DNA of 64,000 nucleotides from Megaustenia siamemsis (GCA_032433765.1 JAVIAB010000101.1:67292640-67356639); one strand, 5' to 3'; counted from the stretch's first letter, positions 1 to 12,292 are shown. Notes: generated by a model not told the origin, from the letters alone. A program made the numbers and translations.

Positions 1-140
1 TTCCTTCCATCAAATTATCCATATTCTTCTATAAATCCACATTTCAAATGTTCAATTTTCTCTTTCTTTAGTTTTCTGTTATGTTGTCCTGTTGTCCATA
101 ATTAGTGTCTCTACATTAAGACTGGCTCAAAATAACAATG
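1..140 (-). mobile_element. RTE-like LINE fragment (family 1), C-terminal RT region
   Basis: Read on the minus strand this matches the C-terminal region of the larger family-1 copy at 20450-21601 (the FEMWIYRRIGRIGW block). It is cut by the left edge of the window and decayed. Family 1 is assigned by comparison within the window only. Confidence 0.6.
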
Positions 141-902
141 AAGGACTTGTTTTTCTTTTTTTATCACTGACGAACATTTTCTAGAATAACCAAAAAATTA
201 GTTTATCAAGGAGAGATAATACATTATAATCGTATAGTACTTGTTTCAATACAATGAAATGTTCATGTAATAATATTTATGTTAATGGGGAAGATAAAGA
301 TAATCGAGCTACCCGATAATAAATCATAAACGGGCTAGTCCTTTTCGGATCTTAGTTCCTGATTAGATAATCAAGACTTTTCTCTTTCCTGTGCGATATG
401 CCCAGCGAGTGCAACAATCAATTCCAGCTGGTCTGAGATATCAAGCAAAACCTCTCTTTTAGGTTTTAATGTCACTCACGTACACTCAACTATGTCTCCG
501 ATACAATTTTGCTTTAGTCATTGCAGCATTTTATATGGTCACAGTATTTTATTTTCTTTATTTTAGTTTCAATTACTGCAGAATAGAAAGATGTGTATAT
601 CGTATGAAGATCACACCACGAATAAGGAAGTGTATAACAAAATACAACAATCAACAGGGCTGATTAAAGGCTTGCTGTCAACAGTTAAAGAACGAACATA
701 AGTACGACACAGACATGTTACAAGATCTATAGGTGTAGCTAAGAAAAGTTTGAAAATATCACTGCATGGAAATGGAAAATAATGCAGAAAGAGAGAGGCA
801 GAGAGAAGTGAAAAGATTAAACAAGATACAAATATGAATAGCCTTCTTCACAGCTCAGAGAGCAGGTCTTAATTATGGAGAGTGAGGTAACATTGATAAG
901 AA

Positions 903-1055
903 TGCCACAAATTGATGTCGACTATGAATGTCGTCATGAATGTTGTCATGAATGTCGACATTGAATGTCGTCATGTCTATCGACGATGACCGTCGTCATG
1001 AATGTCAACAATGAATATCGACAATGACTGTCGTCATGAATGTCGTAATTAATGC
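903..1055. repeat. Degenerate short tandem repeat
   Basis: Imperfect reiterations of ATGTCGTCATGA and ATGTCGACAATGA, roughly 12-18 bp per step. No coding signal seen. Confidence 0.6.
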
Positions 1056-1205
1056 GGTGGAGAACAGCACAGATATGAAACTTTTGAAAAATAAATGAAA
1101 TTTAGCAATTTTTGTTGCAGTAATCTATTTACACAACTATCCACTATCTACTTGACAATATTGTAAATCCATAAATAATACCGTTTTTTTCTTCTTTTAA
1201 AACAG

Positions 1206-1226
1206 GATCTGTTAGAAGAATATTTA
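1206..1226 (+). CDS. Putative micro-exon, 21 bp (DLLEEYL)
   Basis: A pyrimidine-rich tract ending in AAAACAG is followed by 21 bp and then the donor GTAAGT. Phase 0 reads DLLEEYL; phase +1 has a stop. It is one of a same-strand series of candidate micro-exons with symmetric 0-0 phase. The protein is not recognised. The sequence shows only splice signals and frame; that it is an exon is inference. Confidence 0.5.
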
Positions 1227-1539
1227 GTAAGTCAACATATCCTGACTTTACAATATCATGTTCTTCTAGTACAATGATTTACATTAATTTAAATATCGAT
1301 TTCATATTTTCTTTCTCTCTTTTGACTTGCCCTAATAGAAAATCTGGACATATCATTAAAACGTTTGTTGAAATTAAAATCATACATTTCTCTTCTATGT
1401 CTTTCTTTAGTTTGGGAAGTGCCAAACCGCAGTCTGTGTATTCCCATATCCTCTATTTCGCACGTTCCCTCAACTATCAACGTTTGTATCTACTTATTGT
1501 TTATATCCTGCAGTGACTAAACGTTCCGTGTTCTTTCTC

Positions 1540-2575
1540 GATGAAGATAATTTGCTTGTGTGTGTGTCCTTCCTGTCGATGAAGATAATTTGATTGTGTG
1601 TGTGTCCTTCCTGTCGATGAAGATAATTTGCTTGTGTCTGTGTCCTTCCTGTCGATGAAGATAATTTGATTGTGTGTGTGTATTTCCTGTCGATAAAGAT
1701 AATTTGCTTGTGTGTGTCCTTCCTGTCGATGAAGATAATTTGCTTGTGTGTGTGTCCTTCCTGTCGATGAAGATAATTTGATTGTGTGTGTGTCCTTCCT
1801 GTCGATGAAGATAATTTGCTTGTGTGTGTGTCCTTCCTGTCGATGAAGATAATTTGATTGTGTGTGTGTATTTCCTGTCGATAAAGATAATTTGCTTGTG
1901 TGTGTCCTTCCTGTCGATGAAGATAATTTGATTGTGTGTGTGTATTTCCTGTCGATAAAGATAATTTGCTTGTGTGTGTCCTTCCTGTCGATGAAGATAA
2001 TTTGATTGTGTCTGTGTCCTTCCTGTCGATGAAGATAATTTGATTGTGTGTGTGTCCTTCCTGTCGATGAAGATAATTTGTTTGTATCTGTGTCCTTCCT
2101 GTCGATGAAGATAATTTGCTTGTGTGTGTCCTTCCTGTCGATGAAGATAATTTGCTTGTGTGTGTCCTTCCTGTCGATGAAGATAATTTGCTTGTGTGTG
2201 TCCTTCCTGTCGATGAAGATAATTTGCTTGTGTGTGTCCTTCCTGTCGATGAAGATAATTTGCTTGCGTGTGTCCTTCCTGTCGATGAATATAATTTGCT
2301 TGTGTGTGTCCTTCCTGTCGATAAAGATAATATGCTTGTGTGTGTCCTTCCTGTCGATGAATATAATTTGCTTGTGTGTGTCCTTCCTGTCGATAAAGAT
2401 AATATGCTTGTGTGTGTCCTTCCTGTCGATAAAGATAATATGCTTGTGTGTGTCCTTCCTGTCGATAAAGATAATATGCTTGTGTGTGTCCTTCCTGTCG
2501 ATGAAGATAATATGCTTGTGTGTGTCCTTCCTGTCGATGAAGATAATATGCTTGTCTGTGTCCATCTCTCTAAAG
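1540..2575. repeat. Minisatellite, 36-bp unit (38/40-bp variants), about 28 copies
   Basis: The unit contains CCTTCCTGTCGATGAAGATA followed by a (GT)n stretch whose length changes set the 36, 38 or 40 bp period. Because 36 is divisible by three and the unit lacks stops in several frames, long false ORFs run through it on both strands (a 12-residue DTHKQIIFIDRK repeat on minus). No gene is supported. Confidence 0.95.
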
Positions 2576-2581
2576 TTTAAA

Positions 2582-2935
2582 CATTTTCGATAAAGATAAT
2601 TTGCTTGTTTGTGTCCATCTCTCTAAAGTGTAAAAATGTTCGATAAAGATCATTTGTTTGTTTGTGTAATTTTTCGATAAAGATAATTTGTTTGTTTGTG
2701 TCATTTTTCGATAAAGATAATTTGTTTGTTTGTGTCATTTTTCGATGAAGATAATTTGTTTGTTTGTGTCATTTTTCGATAAAGATAATTTGTTTGTTTG
2801 TGTCATTTTTCGATGAAGATAATTTGTTTGTTTGTGTCATTTTTCGATAAAGATAATTTGTTTGTTTGTGTCATTTTTCGATGAAGATAATTTGTTTGTT
2901 TGTGTCATTTTTCGATGAAGATACTTTGCTTGCGT
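2582..2935. repeat. Minisatellite, 35-bp unit, about 10 copies
   Basis: The unit CGATAAAGATAATTTGTTTG plus TTTGTGTCATTTTT shares its CGATRAAGATAATTTG core with the adjacent 36-bp array, so this looks like a diverged sub-block of the same array in which the CCTTCCTG part was replaced by a T-run. Confidence 0.9.
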
Positions 2936-3026
2936 GTGTCCTTTGTGTTGTCACGTTGTACCATTTCTCAAACATATGGGTTATTCTCCGCCCCGTTTAG
3001 TCATTCTATCTAAAGTGCAAACATCA

Positions 3027-3371
3027 CTGAGGTAAAGGTAAAGGTAAAGTACGAGACTTGAACACGCGTCTTAGCACGCGAGATTCCACCCATATGTACT
3101 CGGCCGCCTATCCAGAAATGTTTGGAGATTTCTGGATAGTGTCGCTTCAAGCATCGAAACTCACGATGCGATGCGACATTCCTCACCTTCCCAGGGTAAC
3201 ACCCTGGTACCCATTTCTGCCAACGGCTGGGTCAACCGTTAGAGTATTTTTTTTCCGACCACGAGTACAATTCACACTTCTCCCAGCGGGAATCGAACAC
3301 GGGTTGTCCGAACGTTGGTAGTCCAGTCGGGTGGTTTTCCCAACTAGGCTACCGAAACCCCCCCCCCCCCC
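3027..3371 (-). mobile_element. tRNA-derived SINE, family A (copy 1)
   Basis: The minus strand starts with a tRNA-like head. The A box is TAGCCTAGTTGG and the B box GTGTTCGATTCC, followed by a shared body (CGGCCGCCTATCCAGAA on plus) and a (TTTACC)n tail. Three more copies lie at 48166, 48999 and 59440. A 15-C run abuts the head at 3358-3372. Confidence 0.85.
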
Positions 3372-3654
3372 CACCCAATGTCTTTCGTGTTGTCACGTTC
3401 TACCATTTCTCAAATATATGGGTTATTCTACTCCCTGTTTAGTCCTTCTTTATAATGTGCAAACATCACTGAGTTAACTTTTAGGAAATTGCCTCGTGTT
3501 ATTTTTTAATTGCATATTTTTTTCTGTAAAATATAGCTTTTACTTATTTGCTTTTAGTCGATCTTCTTCCTCTTATACTTCTTTCATGCCCCATAAGCTT
3601 TTCAGTTTTGATATATGTTTTCTTGTTTCTAGCTCATTTGTTGGGCTACAACTG

Positions 3655-3920
3655 TAGAAACCCGAAAGTAAAGAACCCCGTCGCGCCAATTGGCGTGTAG
3701 GGAATATGGTGTTAGCGGCCATACATGTTACAGACCTTCAGCACATGTTTGTGGGGGTAATGTGGTGGTAAAAACGCCCGTGACGTTTTAATTTCCCAGA
3801 AACAAATCCGGTGCTCAATTAAGGCTGGGGGAACCCGGAGGTCGTCGGTTGGGTTCGAACCCTACCTCTTGTCCTTTGTAGTCCAGTTCAAAAACCACTG
3901 TGCTATCGCGGCTCCCTATA
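3655..3920 (-). mobile_element. tRNA-derived SINE, family B (copy 1)
   Basis: Minus-strand head GGGAGCCGCGATAGC leads into a B box GGTTCGAACCC. The body matches the copy at 25550-25807 and ends in the same ACTTTACTT-type tail. It is degenerate. Confidence 0.8.
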
Positions 3921-3947
3921 TTGATATGTACCAGATATTTTAATATT

Positions 3948-4430
3948 CCACCTATCTATCTCTTTCCTGGTCGGCTCTTTATTATGGTGTTCTCATAGTG
4001 TATACTGAAGGCTTGTTGTGCCTCTGTTTTGATCATTCTCTCTTCACACGTGTCCACACAATTTGATCTGTTGTTGCCTTTTTGTATTCGATGTCGGTGG
4101 TTATTCTTAACATTTTTCTCATTGGCTCATTTCTGATTTTATTTTTGTTCCAGCAGATTCCTGTTGTTTCTCTAACACATTTCATTTCAGTTGTGTTTAT
4201 ATTTCTCATTTTTCTTGAGTTTAACAACCAGGGATGGAATTAGTATCACAGCGGTGAAATGAAGCTTGTGTTATAAAATGTATATCTTGCCTCTAGTGTT
4301 ATTTCCTGTTTGACTATGAATGTTACATCTCTCCGATATTTGACAAGCTTTCTTGCATCGTGAGACTTTTCTGTTGCTAGTGGCGTATCGTTGGTTACTA
4401 GACTATCTAGGTAATTATACTCCTCCGTGT
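3948..4430 (-). mobile_element. RTE-like LINE fragment (family 4)
   Basis: The minus strand encodes an eroded form of the block seen at 52635-53275 (YLxSLVTND near 4400, then TEMKCVRETTG near 4190). It is a post-RT C-terminal region with many stops, so a relic. Confidence 0.7.
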
Positions 4431-4555
4431 GCTTGTATATAAACTACCTTTATGTTATTTCCTGTTCTGACTGATACCATTTGTATTATCTCAAATGATA
4501 ATTCTAACATTAGACAATGTTTCCTTTCGTGAGATTATAAAAGATAAGGAGTGCG

Positions 4556-4673
4556 AAATATACAATGATTGAATGTTTAGTTATACATTTGAAGCTATAC
4601 ATGATTCAAGCGAAACATACAATTATTGAATGTTTAGTTATACATTTGAAGCTATACATGATTCAATACGAAT
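4556..4673. repeat. Two-copy tandem duplication, 57-bp unit
   Basis: The block GAATGTTTAGTTATACATTT recurs at 4571 and 4628 with nearly identical surroundings. Confidence 0.85.
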
Positions 4674-4819
4674 TCAGAATATGTGTTTCATGAAAACTGA
4701 ATCATGAAAGAACAATTCTAATATTATGGTTAAGTAACAATAGACACTGTATTAAAGTGAGATACCTATACAAATACAATGTGAGCAATTCTTAGCAAAT
4801 ATACACTTGTAAAGGATAT

Positions 4820-5416
4820 CATTTGATAGAATTGGAAATGATAGAATAGGAGATAGAGTAACCTCAGATGGTAGATGTTCAACATTGATGAGATGCAGAG
4901 TCGCTCTTGCAAAAGTAGCTTTCCAAAAAATATAAGTAAGATACTGCGCAATCCATTTTTGGAAAAAAAAATAAACAAGATGAAGAGTTCTTAAAAGTTA
5001 TTTAGATCTAGTCTGAACATATACATGTGAATCATGGACAAATGGGCAACATACAAGAAAATCACTGTAGACATGTGGCTTTACAGAAGATTGTTGAAAA
5101 TACCAAGGACGCCTAAGAAGAGTAATAAAAACATTATGAATGAGGCTAAAGCAAAATGAGAACTAATATCTAATATAAGGAAGAAACAATCGTCATTGTA
5201 TGACCATGTAACGAGTATGGAACAGCTAGAATATGCTGTAACAACTGGGAAAATTGAGGGACAAAGAAATTGAAGGACGCAAAGAGAAAAGATACCAGAC
5301 AGTTTAAGAGAATGGTTTGGCAAAAGGTCAACAACAGAGATGATAAATAACTGTCGATATCCAAAGTTGTGGAGAGATATCATCACCTACGCCAGAGGGC
5401 TTGGCACTTGATGATG
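4820..5416 (+). mobile_element. RTE-like LINE 3' fragment (family 2)
   Basis: Broken frames match the copy at 39166-39964: RCRxALAKVAFQ near 4890, then MWLYRRLLKIPRTPKKS near 5070, and a 3' end LWRDIITYARGLGT followed by TGATGATGATGA. Several stops and indels make it non-coding. Confidence 0.8.
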
Positions 5417-5649
5417 ATGAAAGGATACAAAACATGTAGACATCCTTGTTTCCTTGTAATAAAAATATATTGATTTTAAATATATAATTATGTTTTGAAA
5501 TTGTAAACCGAATTTTACTTTCACTGAATAAGAATGTGTATTCAGTTCGAAAAGATCTTTCATTAGAAAATATTGCGAGATCATCTTTTATCATTATTTT
5601 CTTTCATGAAGCAAATAGCAATTATATATCACAATTATGACTATTTTAT

Positions 5650-5779
5650 TGAGTTATTTGCTGGTCATGATCATTGCACTCCGAACATGTCCATAGGTAC
5701 TCAGATCCCCTCTTCAGCAACTTTCCAGCCACTGACGACTCCAGTTCTGTGTTGGTTGATTAGCCTTCTTACACCATTG
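5650..5779 (-). mobile_element. I/Nimb-like LINE 3' end, 130 bp, with target-site duplication
   Basis: This 3'-terminal scrap matches the 3' end of the 6752-8046 element. It is flanked by the 14-bp direct repeat TATGACTATTTTAT at 5636-5649 and 5780-5793, which marks a target-primed reverse transcription event with extreme 5' truncation. Confidence 0.9.
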
Positions 5780-5945
5780 TATGACTATTTTATCCAATGA
5801 CAATTCTTAAAAAAAAAAATATTATTATATAGTGTGATCTACATGTATATTATTTGTATATGACGTAGAGCGTACTTAGATTGGTTAATTCCATCAACGA
5901 AAAATATGTCGACGTTTTTTTTTTAATTGGTTAACCAGGTAAAAA

Positions 5946-6010
5946 TATGTATTCCCTATTATCGCCTCGGAAGTTCCCTATATAATAATATTTATGTATT
6001 ATTATTTGTA
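5946..6010 (-). repeat. Dispersed 60-bp motif G (copy 1)
   Basis: The reverse complement is nearly identical to 30085-30147 (AACTTCCGAGGCGATAATAG core). A shorter match lies at 25375-25415. It may be a transposon end, but no partner terminus was found. Confidence 0.6.
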
Positions 6011-6049
6011 TCCAGTAAAATATATGTATCTTTTATTTATTTCAAATAG

Positions 6050-6067
6050 AAATTACCCAAGATAACT
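6050..6067 (+). CDS. Putative micro-exon, 18 bp (KLPKIT)
   Basis: Acceptor TTATTTATTTCAAATAG, then 18 bp, then donor GTAAGC. Phase 0 reads KLPKIT; phase +1 contains TAA. It belongs to the same + strand micro-exon series. Confidence 0.4.
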
Positions 6068-6410
6068 GTAAGCGAACATTTTCTATCTTCTCTGAAAACA
6101 CAAATTAATAAATCAATACTTTCACCACACCTGTTCTTTTCTGGACACGTTATGTTGTTTCTTTTGTATTTTGTTCTTTTTTATTTCTATAAAACATTTA
6201 ATTTAAAAAAAACAAACATTCTTTTAAACCCCATATTTCTTTTTATGTCGCATTAACCGCTAACCATCATCACTGAATTTATTAATTTATTAATCTTTTT
6301 CGAACATGTCTTTCTAATATTATTTAACAGCTCACTCATGTAATATTTAAATCCAATTGAAAACAACAATTATTTTTTGAAAATACAAATGTATTTTTAT
6401 AAAATATCAG

Positions 6411-6751
6411 CTTTGAGGCAAGGCAATTAACTGTGGCAGAGCTTGGAGGCAAGGTAACTAACAGTGGCAAAGCTTGGAGGCAAGGCAACTAACAGTGGCA
6501 GAGCTTGGAGGCAAGGTAACTAACAGTGGCAAAGCTTGGAGGCAAGGTAACTAACAGTGGCAAAGCTTGGAGGCAAGGTAACTAACAGTGGCAGAGCTTG
6601 GAGGCAAGGCAACTAACAGTGGCAGAGCTTGGAGGCAAGGCAACTAACAGTGGCAGAGCTTGGAGGCAAGGCAACTAACAGTGGCAGAGCTTGGAGGCAA
6701 GGCAACTAACAGTGGCAGAGCTTTGAGGCAAGGCAACTAACAGTGGCAGAG
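6411..6751. repeat. Minisatellite, 31-bp unit, about 11 copies (left half)
   Basis: The unit GGCAGAGCTTGGAGGCAAGG plus CAACTAACAGT is repeated. The same, more degenerate unit resumes at 8047-8360 on the far side of a LINE insertion. Confidence 0.95.
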
Positions 6752-8046
6752 TTATTGAGTTATTATTGAGTTATTGAGTTATTTGCGGGTCATCATCATT
6801 GCACTCCGAACATGTCCATAGGTGCTCAGATCCCCTCCTCAGCAATTCCCTCAGTGTCCAGCGACTGACGACTCCAGTTCTATGTTGGATGATAAGTCTT
6901 CTTACACGGCCACCAAGTTTCTCATTTCTGGCTGTGCCCATCTTAACTCCAATTCCATCATCCGAAGAAGCGACGTTGATCTGTGTTTGTCGAAGTCCTG
7001 TGCTCTTCCCACATCTCGGAGTGCATTGATGACGTCCGCCCGATCCATCGGTTGCCCGTCCTCAACGACAGCGCAGCTAGCCAACCTGTCCGCTCTCTCA
7101 TTTCCCCGTACTCCCGCATGTCCAGGGACATAGACAAAGGTGACCTTACGTATTTTGGATTTCTGCAACGACTCTACCCATTGCATGCGTACAAAGCCCG
7201 CCTCCACTTTTTTTATCATGCTCATCGAATCACTCAGTATACATGCGTGGATGTAGTCTTGTGACTCTAACCATTTGAATGCCTTGGTCACTGCCATCAC
7301 CTCCATTGTCATGCTACTCGTGGTCATGGCGTATGCACCACTGTCTTCCTTGGCTATTCTGTCTGCCGAACGTGCTGTAAATGCCCATGCACTTTTTTCG
7401 TGTCGTCTTACAGATCCGTCTGTATAGATGACTGCATCTTTCTCATCGGTGTTATCGCAGATGAGACCGTTGACCTCAGCATTAACCACGACTGGGTTCT
7501 GTTCCCTACTTTTCCTGTCGAGTGTGACAATACATGAGAAAGTCCCCTTGAATGACGTAGGCACCGGTATCCACTCCTCACCAACGCTGAGATTGGTAAG
7601 CCCACAGACCTGTTTGATGACATCTTCTGCTCGGCCCACCCATGATTTGCCTCTTTTTAGCCTGGTACCTTTCTCTGTGTTGAGCACGTGGTGCAATGGA
7701 TGCTCTGTATCTGTACTAATCTTCAGGTATGCTCGTGCTCTCCAGATCTTGATTCTGTCATCCATGGTTGGAAAGTCAAGAAGATACCTCATTGCCACAC
7801 AGGGAGTGTCCCTCGTACATCCCAGGATAATGCGCATGGCTTCATTTTGTATTTTCTCCAGCCTATCAATTTGAGTCGTACTGACAGTAAGAATGGCCAG
7901 GGCATACTCGATTGGTGCGAGGACTAATCCCTGGAACAGAAGAGTAAGTAGCCTCTGCTCGATGTTGGCAGCTGCCATCACCTTCAAGGCGGCTAATCCT
8001 TTGCGGGATTTTGTTATCACATGGTCAACGTGGTCCCGAAAACACA
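6752..8046 (-). mobile_element. I/Nimb-like LINE, 5'-truncated: RT C-terminus plus RNase H
   Basis: A minus-strand frame (about 6902-8046) runs from the end of RT and thumb (FRDHVDHVITKSRKGLAALK) into an RNase H domain with the catalytic set intact: D in YTDGS, E in SMTMEVMA, D in LSDSMS and D in GNERAD. The C-terminal tail continues to about 6780, with the 3' end at CATCATCATTGCAC on plus. The element sits inside the 31-bp array. GTGGCAGAG / GTGGCCAAG at its ends could be an imperfect target-site duplication. The upstream Met of the open frame (8101) comes from the repeat, not the element. The I-clade assignment is inference; a Nimbus-type snail element is possible. Confidence 0.85.
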
Positions 8047-8360
8047 AGTGGCCAAGGAGCTTGGAGTCAACGCGTCTAACAGTGGCTGAGCTTTGAGGCA
8101 AGGCATATAACAGTGGTAGAGCTTGGAGGCAAGGCGTCTAACAGTGGCTGAGCTTTGAGGCAAAGCTCCTAACAACGGCAGAGCTTGGATGCAAGGCACC
8201 TAACAGTAGCAGAGCTTTAAGGCAACTCACTCAATAATGGCAGAGCTTGGAGGCAAGGCACTTAACAGCGGCAGAGCTTTGAGGCGTTAGGCAGAGCTTA
8301 GAAGCAAGCCACTTAACATTGTCAGAGCTTGCATGCAAGGCGCCTAACAGTGGCAGAGCT
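8047..8360. repeat. Minisatellite, 31-bp unit (right half, degenerate)
   Basis: Continuation of the 6411-6751 array, for example AGCTTTGAGGCAAGGC followed by TAACAGTGG. Copies here are more diverged than on the left. Confidence 0.85.
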
Positions 8361-9296
8361 GATAGCTGTCAGCGACCTGCAGTTGATGGCTTGAGCGATG
8401 ATCAGTGAACCATCCAGACCGTACTCCACCACTTCGTAGTGCCTCTAGAAACAGACTATCCTGCATAGTCTGGCCAAGAAAGTAGGGATCAAAGAGGGAA
8501 GACAACACGGTACTCAAAAATAACATGTTGATGTCGGATGCTTTGGACCGATGGCACAAATATCGCAGTTTTACTACAAACATCAATACAAGGTGTATAT
8601 GACAATTTGGCATACGTTGAATTCACCGCAGCCCGTCTGAAATAACCTTTCTGTTTAACAAGAGTCCCTATATAACGACAAACGAAATATATAAAAGGGG
8701 TACGTTATGAAGTCTATAATTGATGCCCCAACGACCACATAAAAAAGATGAATAAAACTACCTGGGTGGTTGTTGCTGACCATATGTTCTAGCACAGAGT
8801 GTAGACAATTGAACAAACAATGCTTTCATTTATTTTCACATTTCAATTTTAATCTCATACGTTTAATGCTGGCAACCATTTGAAACGCTTTTGCCTATTA
8901 TCGTGTCAAACAATATTTCTCATGAATAATAGATCAGTTTCGCGAAGTCTCCTAGCCAGTCCCGATTGAATAAACCTTACTGTTATTTGGATCAAGCTGT
9001 GATGTTAACGGTCGTTTATCAGTTGCTTCAATATTACAACAAAATGAACCATTAAAAATGTTAAGTCTGAAGTTATCACTATTACATTTTAATTGTACTA
9101 ATTGTTCATGAGAGAGATTGATAATGACAGAGACGTGTACATAACTGAATAGTTGTGTAATACTTTTGAAAAAATAAATAGGTTATAATAGATTAAAAGT
9201 ACTTCATCATTAAACGAATTATCTATACAACAAATCAAAGAATACAAACTGAAGCTTCTTGATTATTCAACAATCAATGTATGTAAAAATCAATGT

Positions 9297-10797
9297 AATA
9301 GAGATAGGGTAGAGGTTTATATGGTGTTCATTGTAACAGAGCTAGGGTAGAGGTGATATAGTGCTCATCGTAACAGAGCTAGGGTAGAGATGATATAGTG
9401 TTCATTGTAACAGAGCTAGGGTAGAGATGATATAGTGTTCATTGTAACAGAGCTAGGGTAGAGATGATATAGTGTTCATTGTAACAGAGCTAGGGTAGAG
9501 GTGATATAGTGTTCATTGTAACAGAGCTAGGGTAGAGATGATATAGTGTTCATTGTAACAGAGCTAGGGTAGAGATGATATAGTGTTCATTGTAACAGAG
9601 CTAGTGTAGAGGTGATATAGTGTTCATTGTAACAGAGCAAGGGAAGAGGTGATATAGTGTTCATTGTAACAGAGCAAGGGAAGAGGTGATATAGTGTTCA
9701 TTGTAACAGAGCAAGGGAAGAGGTGATATAGTGTTCATTGTAACAGAGCAAGGGAAGAGGTGATATAGTGTTCATTGTAACAGAGCAAGGGAAGAGGTGA
9801 TATAGTGTTCATTGTAACAGAGCAAGGGAAGAGGTGATATAGTGTTCAGTGTAACAGAGCAAGGGAAGAGGTGATATAGTGTTCATTGTAACAGAGCAAG
9901 GGAAGAGGTGATATAGTGTTCAGTGTAACAGAGCAAGGGAAGAGGTGATATAGTGTTCATTGTAACAGAGCTAATGTAGGGCTGATATATTGTTCATTGT
10001 AACAGAGTTAGGGTAAATTGATATATTGTCCATTGTAACAGAGCTAGGGATGAGGTGATATAGTGTTCATTGTAAAAGAGCTAAGGTACAGGTGATATAG
10101 TGCTCATTGTAACAGAGCTAGGGAAGAGATGATATAGTGTTAATTGTAACATAACTGGGGAAGAGATGCTATACTGTTTATTGTAACAGAGTTAGGGTAC
10201 AGGTGATATAGTTTTCATTGTAACAGAGCTAGGGTAGAGTTGTTATAGTGTTCATTGTAACAGAGCTGGGGAAGAGATGATATAGTTTTCATTGTAACAG
10301 AGTTAGGGTACAGGTGATATAGTTTTCATTGTAACAGAGCTAGGGTGCAAGTGATATAGTTTTCATTGTAACAGAGCTAGGCAAGAGGTGATATAGTGTT
10401 CATTGTAAAAGGGATCGATATGGTATATTGTTCATTGTAGCAGTGTTAGGGAAGAGATGATATAATGCTCATTGAACACAGCTAGGAAAAAGGTGATATA
10501 GTGATCATTGTAACAATGTTAGGGTAGTGACGATATATTGTTCATTTTAACAGAGCTAGGGAAGAATTGATATAGTGTTCATTGTAACAGTGTTAAGGTA
10601 GAGGTGATATAGTGTTCATTGTAACAGAGCTAAGGTACATGTGCTATAGTGCTCATTGTAACAGACCTAGGGTAGAGTTGATATAGTGTTCATTGTAAAA
10701 GATTTAGGGAAAATGTGATAAAGTGTTCATTGTAACAGTGTTAGGGAAGAGATGATATAGTGATCATTGTAACAGGGTTAGGATAAAGGTTATACAG
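9297..10797. repeat. Minisatellite, 37-bp unit, about 40 copies
   Basis: The unit is GTAACAGAGCTAGGGTAGAG plus GTGATATAGTGTTCATT. Copies at 9360-9600 (GCTAGGGTAGAGATG type) and 9630-9960 (GCAAGGGAAGAGGTG type) are nearly homogeneous. Copies from 9960 to the right end are strongly diverged. Confidence 0.95.
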
Positions 10798-11564
10798 TGT
10801 CCGGCGGTTTTTTGTTGTTGCAATATTAGAGTTGTTCGATAAAAACTATTATTTGATATCAGCATATTATTACAGGTACTGATGCAGAACCTTCATTAGT
10901 AACAACACTGATTGGAAGTTGTTTTTTTTTTAAATATAGTAACATTATCCTAAAATATACCATAGCTGTTCCATTTTTGTGCCTACACTTTGATTTATAA
11001 CTTATTTGTACTTAACATGGGTTTAAAAGCATTGACAGAACTAACCTTACAGTTTTGAACATACCAATTATAACTTTTGTATTCAAAGCCCCCTATAACA
11101 CAAAACAAGAAAAATACACCTCGACGATGAAAGGCAAATGGAAATGGAAATAAGAAGAAGATTTCTTATAAGCTCTACTTAGAACTTGATGAGTATCAAT
11201 CCTGCCTACTCTCTACTTTTATAAGGCTGTTAGTTTAAAACATGGAAAGAGCAGTTGGATATGTTTATATGTTTTGATTTGTCGTACATGGTTCGAACTT
11301 AAACATTATCTTGAGTCTATTCTAGACTCATACTCTATACTTGAGAAAGTGATTAAACATGATATTGAACACTTTGGAGCTAACAATTCTACTCTAATGT
11401 CTTCAAGCGTGTACTAGGATGAATATTTCCAGGCAACGGTTATTTTTGTCAATGGTACATTACCTGTCTAATACAGTTCTTGAAAGAAATATTCCAGGAA
11501 TTCTCAAATCTGGGTTGGCAGAAATGAGGAAAAAGGAATGCAGCCTCAGTGGTTCTTCGGAATT

Positions 11565-11835
11565 CGAATGAATTCTCAAGATTTAGTTGAGAATTTCGAG
11601 TCAGTTCTCAAGATACATTTGAAGAAAGTTTGTGTTAGTTTTCAAGATGCAATTGAGAGGTTCGTGTTAGTTCTCACGATGCAATTGAGAAGTTGGAATT
11701 AATTCTCAATATGTAATTAAGAAGTTCGAGTTAGTTCTCAAGATGTATTTGAGAAGTTCATGCTAGTTCTCATGATGTAATTGAGAAGTTCGAGTTATTT
11801 CTCAATATTTAATTGCGGTGTGCGTGTCAGTTCTG
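11565..11835. repeat. Degenerate tandem repeat, about 33-37 bp
   Basis: Reiterated AGTTCTCAAGATG...GAGAAGTTCGAGTT motif, about 7 imperfect copies. Confidence 0.75.
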
Positions 11836-12002
11836 AAAAGTTATTATCGTGAGACCGACATCAATTTCAAGAATTTCTTTTTGAAAGTCAGGTTTAGTTA
11901 AGTCAAATTCAGTTTTGATAAGATTTTTAAAACATAAAAATAAAAACTTTTTTTTTCAGTTTTATGTTAGCTTTTTTTTACAGCTAACAAGAGTAATTGA
12001 AA

Positions 12003-12292
12003 CATTCTGAAAGGCCAACGCAAAAAGAGAGCCAATATGCAATATTAGGAGGAAACAAATATCATTTTTTTATTGTCCATGTTATGAGAAGGGAACAGCT
12101 GGAACATATTGTAACAAATGGGAAAATCGAGGGACGAGGAAATAGAAGGAAGCAAAAAGAAAACTTACCAGACAGCTTAAGAGAATGGCTTGGCAGAAGG
12201 TCAACAACAGAAATGATAAATAACTGTCGAGATCGAAAATTGTGGAGAGACAAGATCACCTACGACAGCAGGCCCGGCACTTGATGATGATA
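12003..12292 (+). mobile_element. RTE-like LINE 3' fragment (family 2)
   Basis: An almost open frame covers the terminal region: the VMRREQLEHIVTNGKIEGRG block near 12085, then SLREWLGRRSTTEMINNC and the end WRDKITYDSRPGT, followed by TGATGATGAT. It is 5'-truncated. Its left flank is a T-rich tract ending in ACAG. Confidence 0.85.

Noticed and set aside
469..663. Possible signal-peptide first exon (hydrophobic N-terminus)
   Set aside because: Hydrophobic stretch is preceded by polar residues, and no good donor follows it; not enough to call it exon 1.
1501..2593. Long repetitive proteins on both strands (up to 354 residues)
   Set aside because: Products of a 36-bp minisatellite whose unit lacks stops in several frames; no splice or start context.
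8688..8720. TATA-box promoter (TATATAAAAGGGG)
   Set aside because: Good TATA match, but the next ATG gives only 11 codons and no signal-peptide exon follows.
10829..10874. Additional exon candidate (acceptor AATATTAG, donor GTACTG)
   Set aside because: Phase 0 contains a stop and the length is not a multiple of three.
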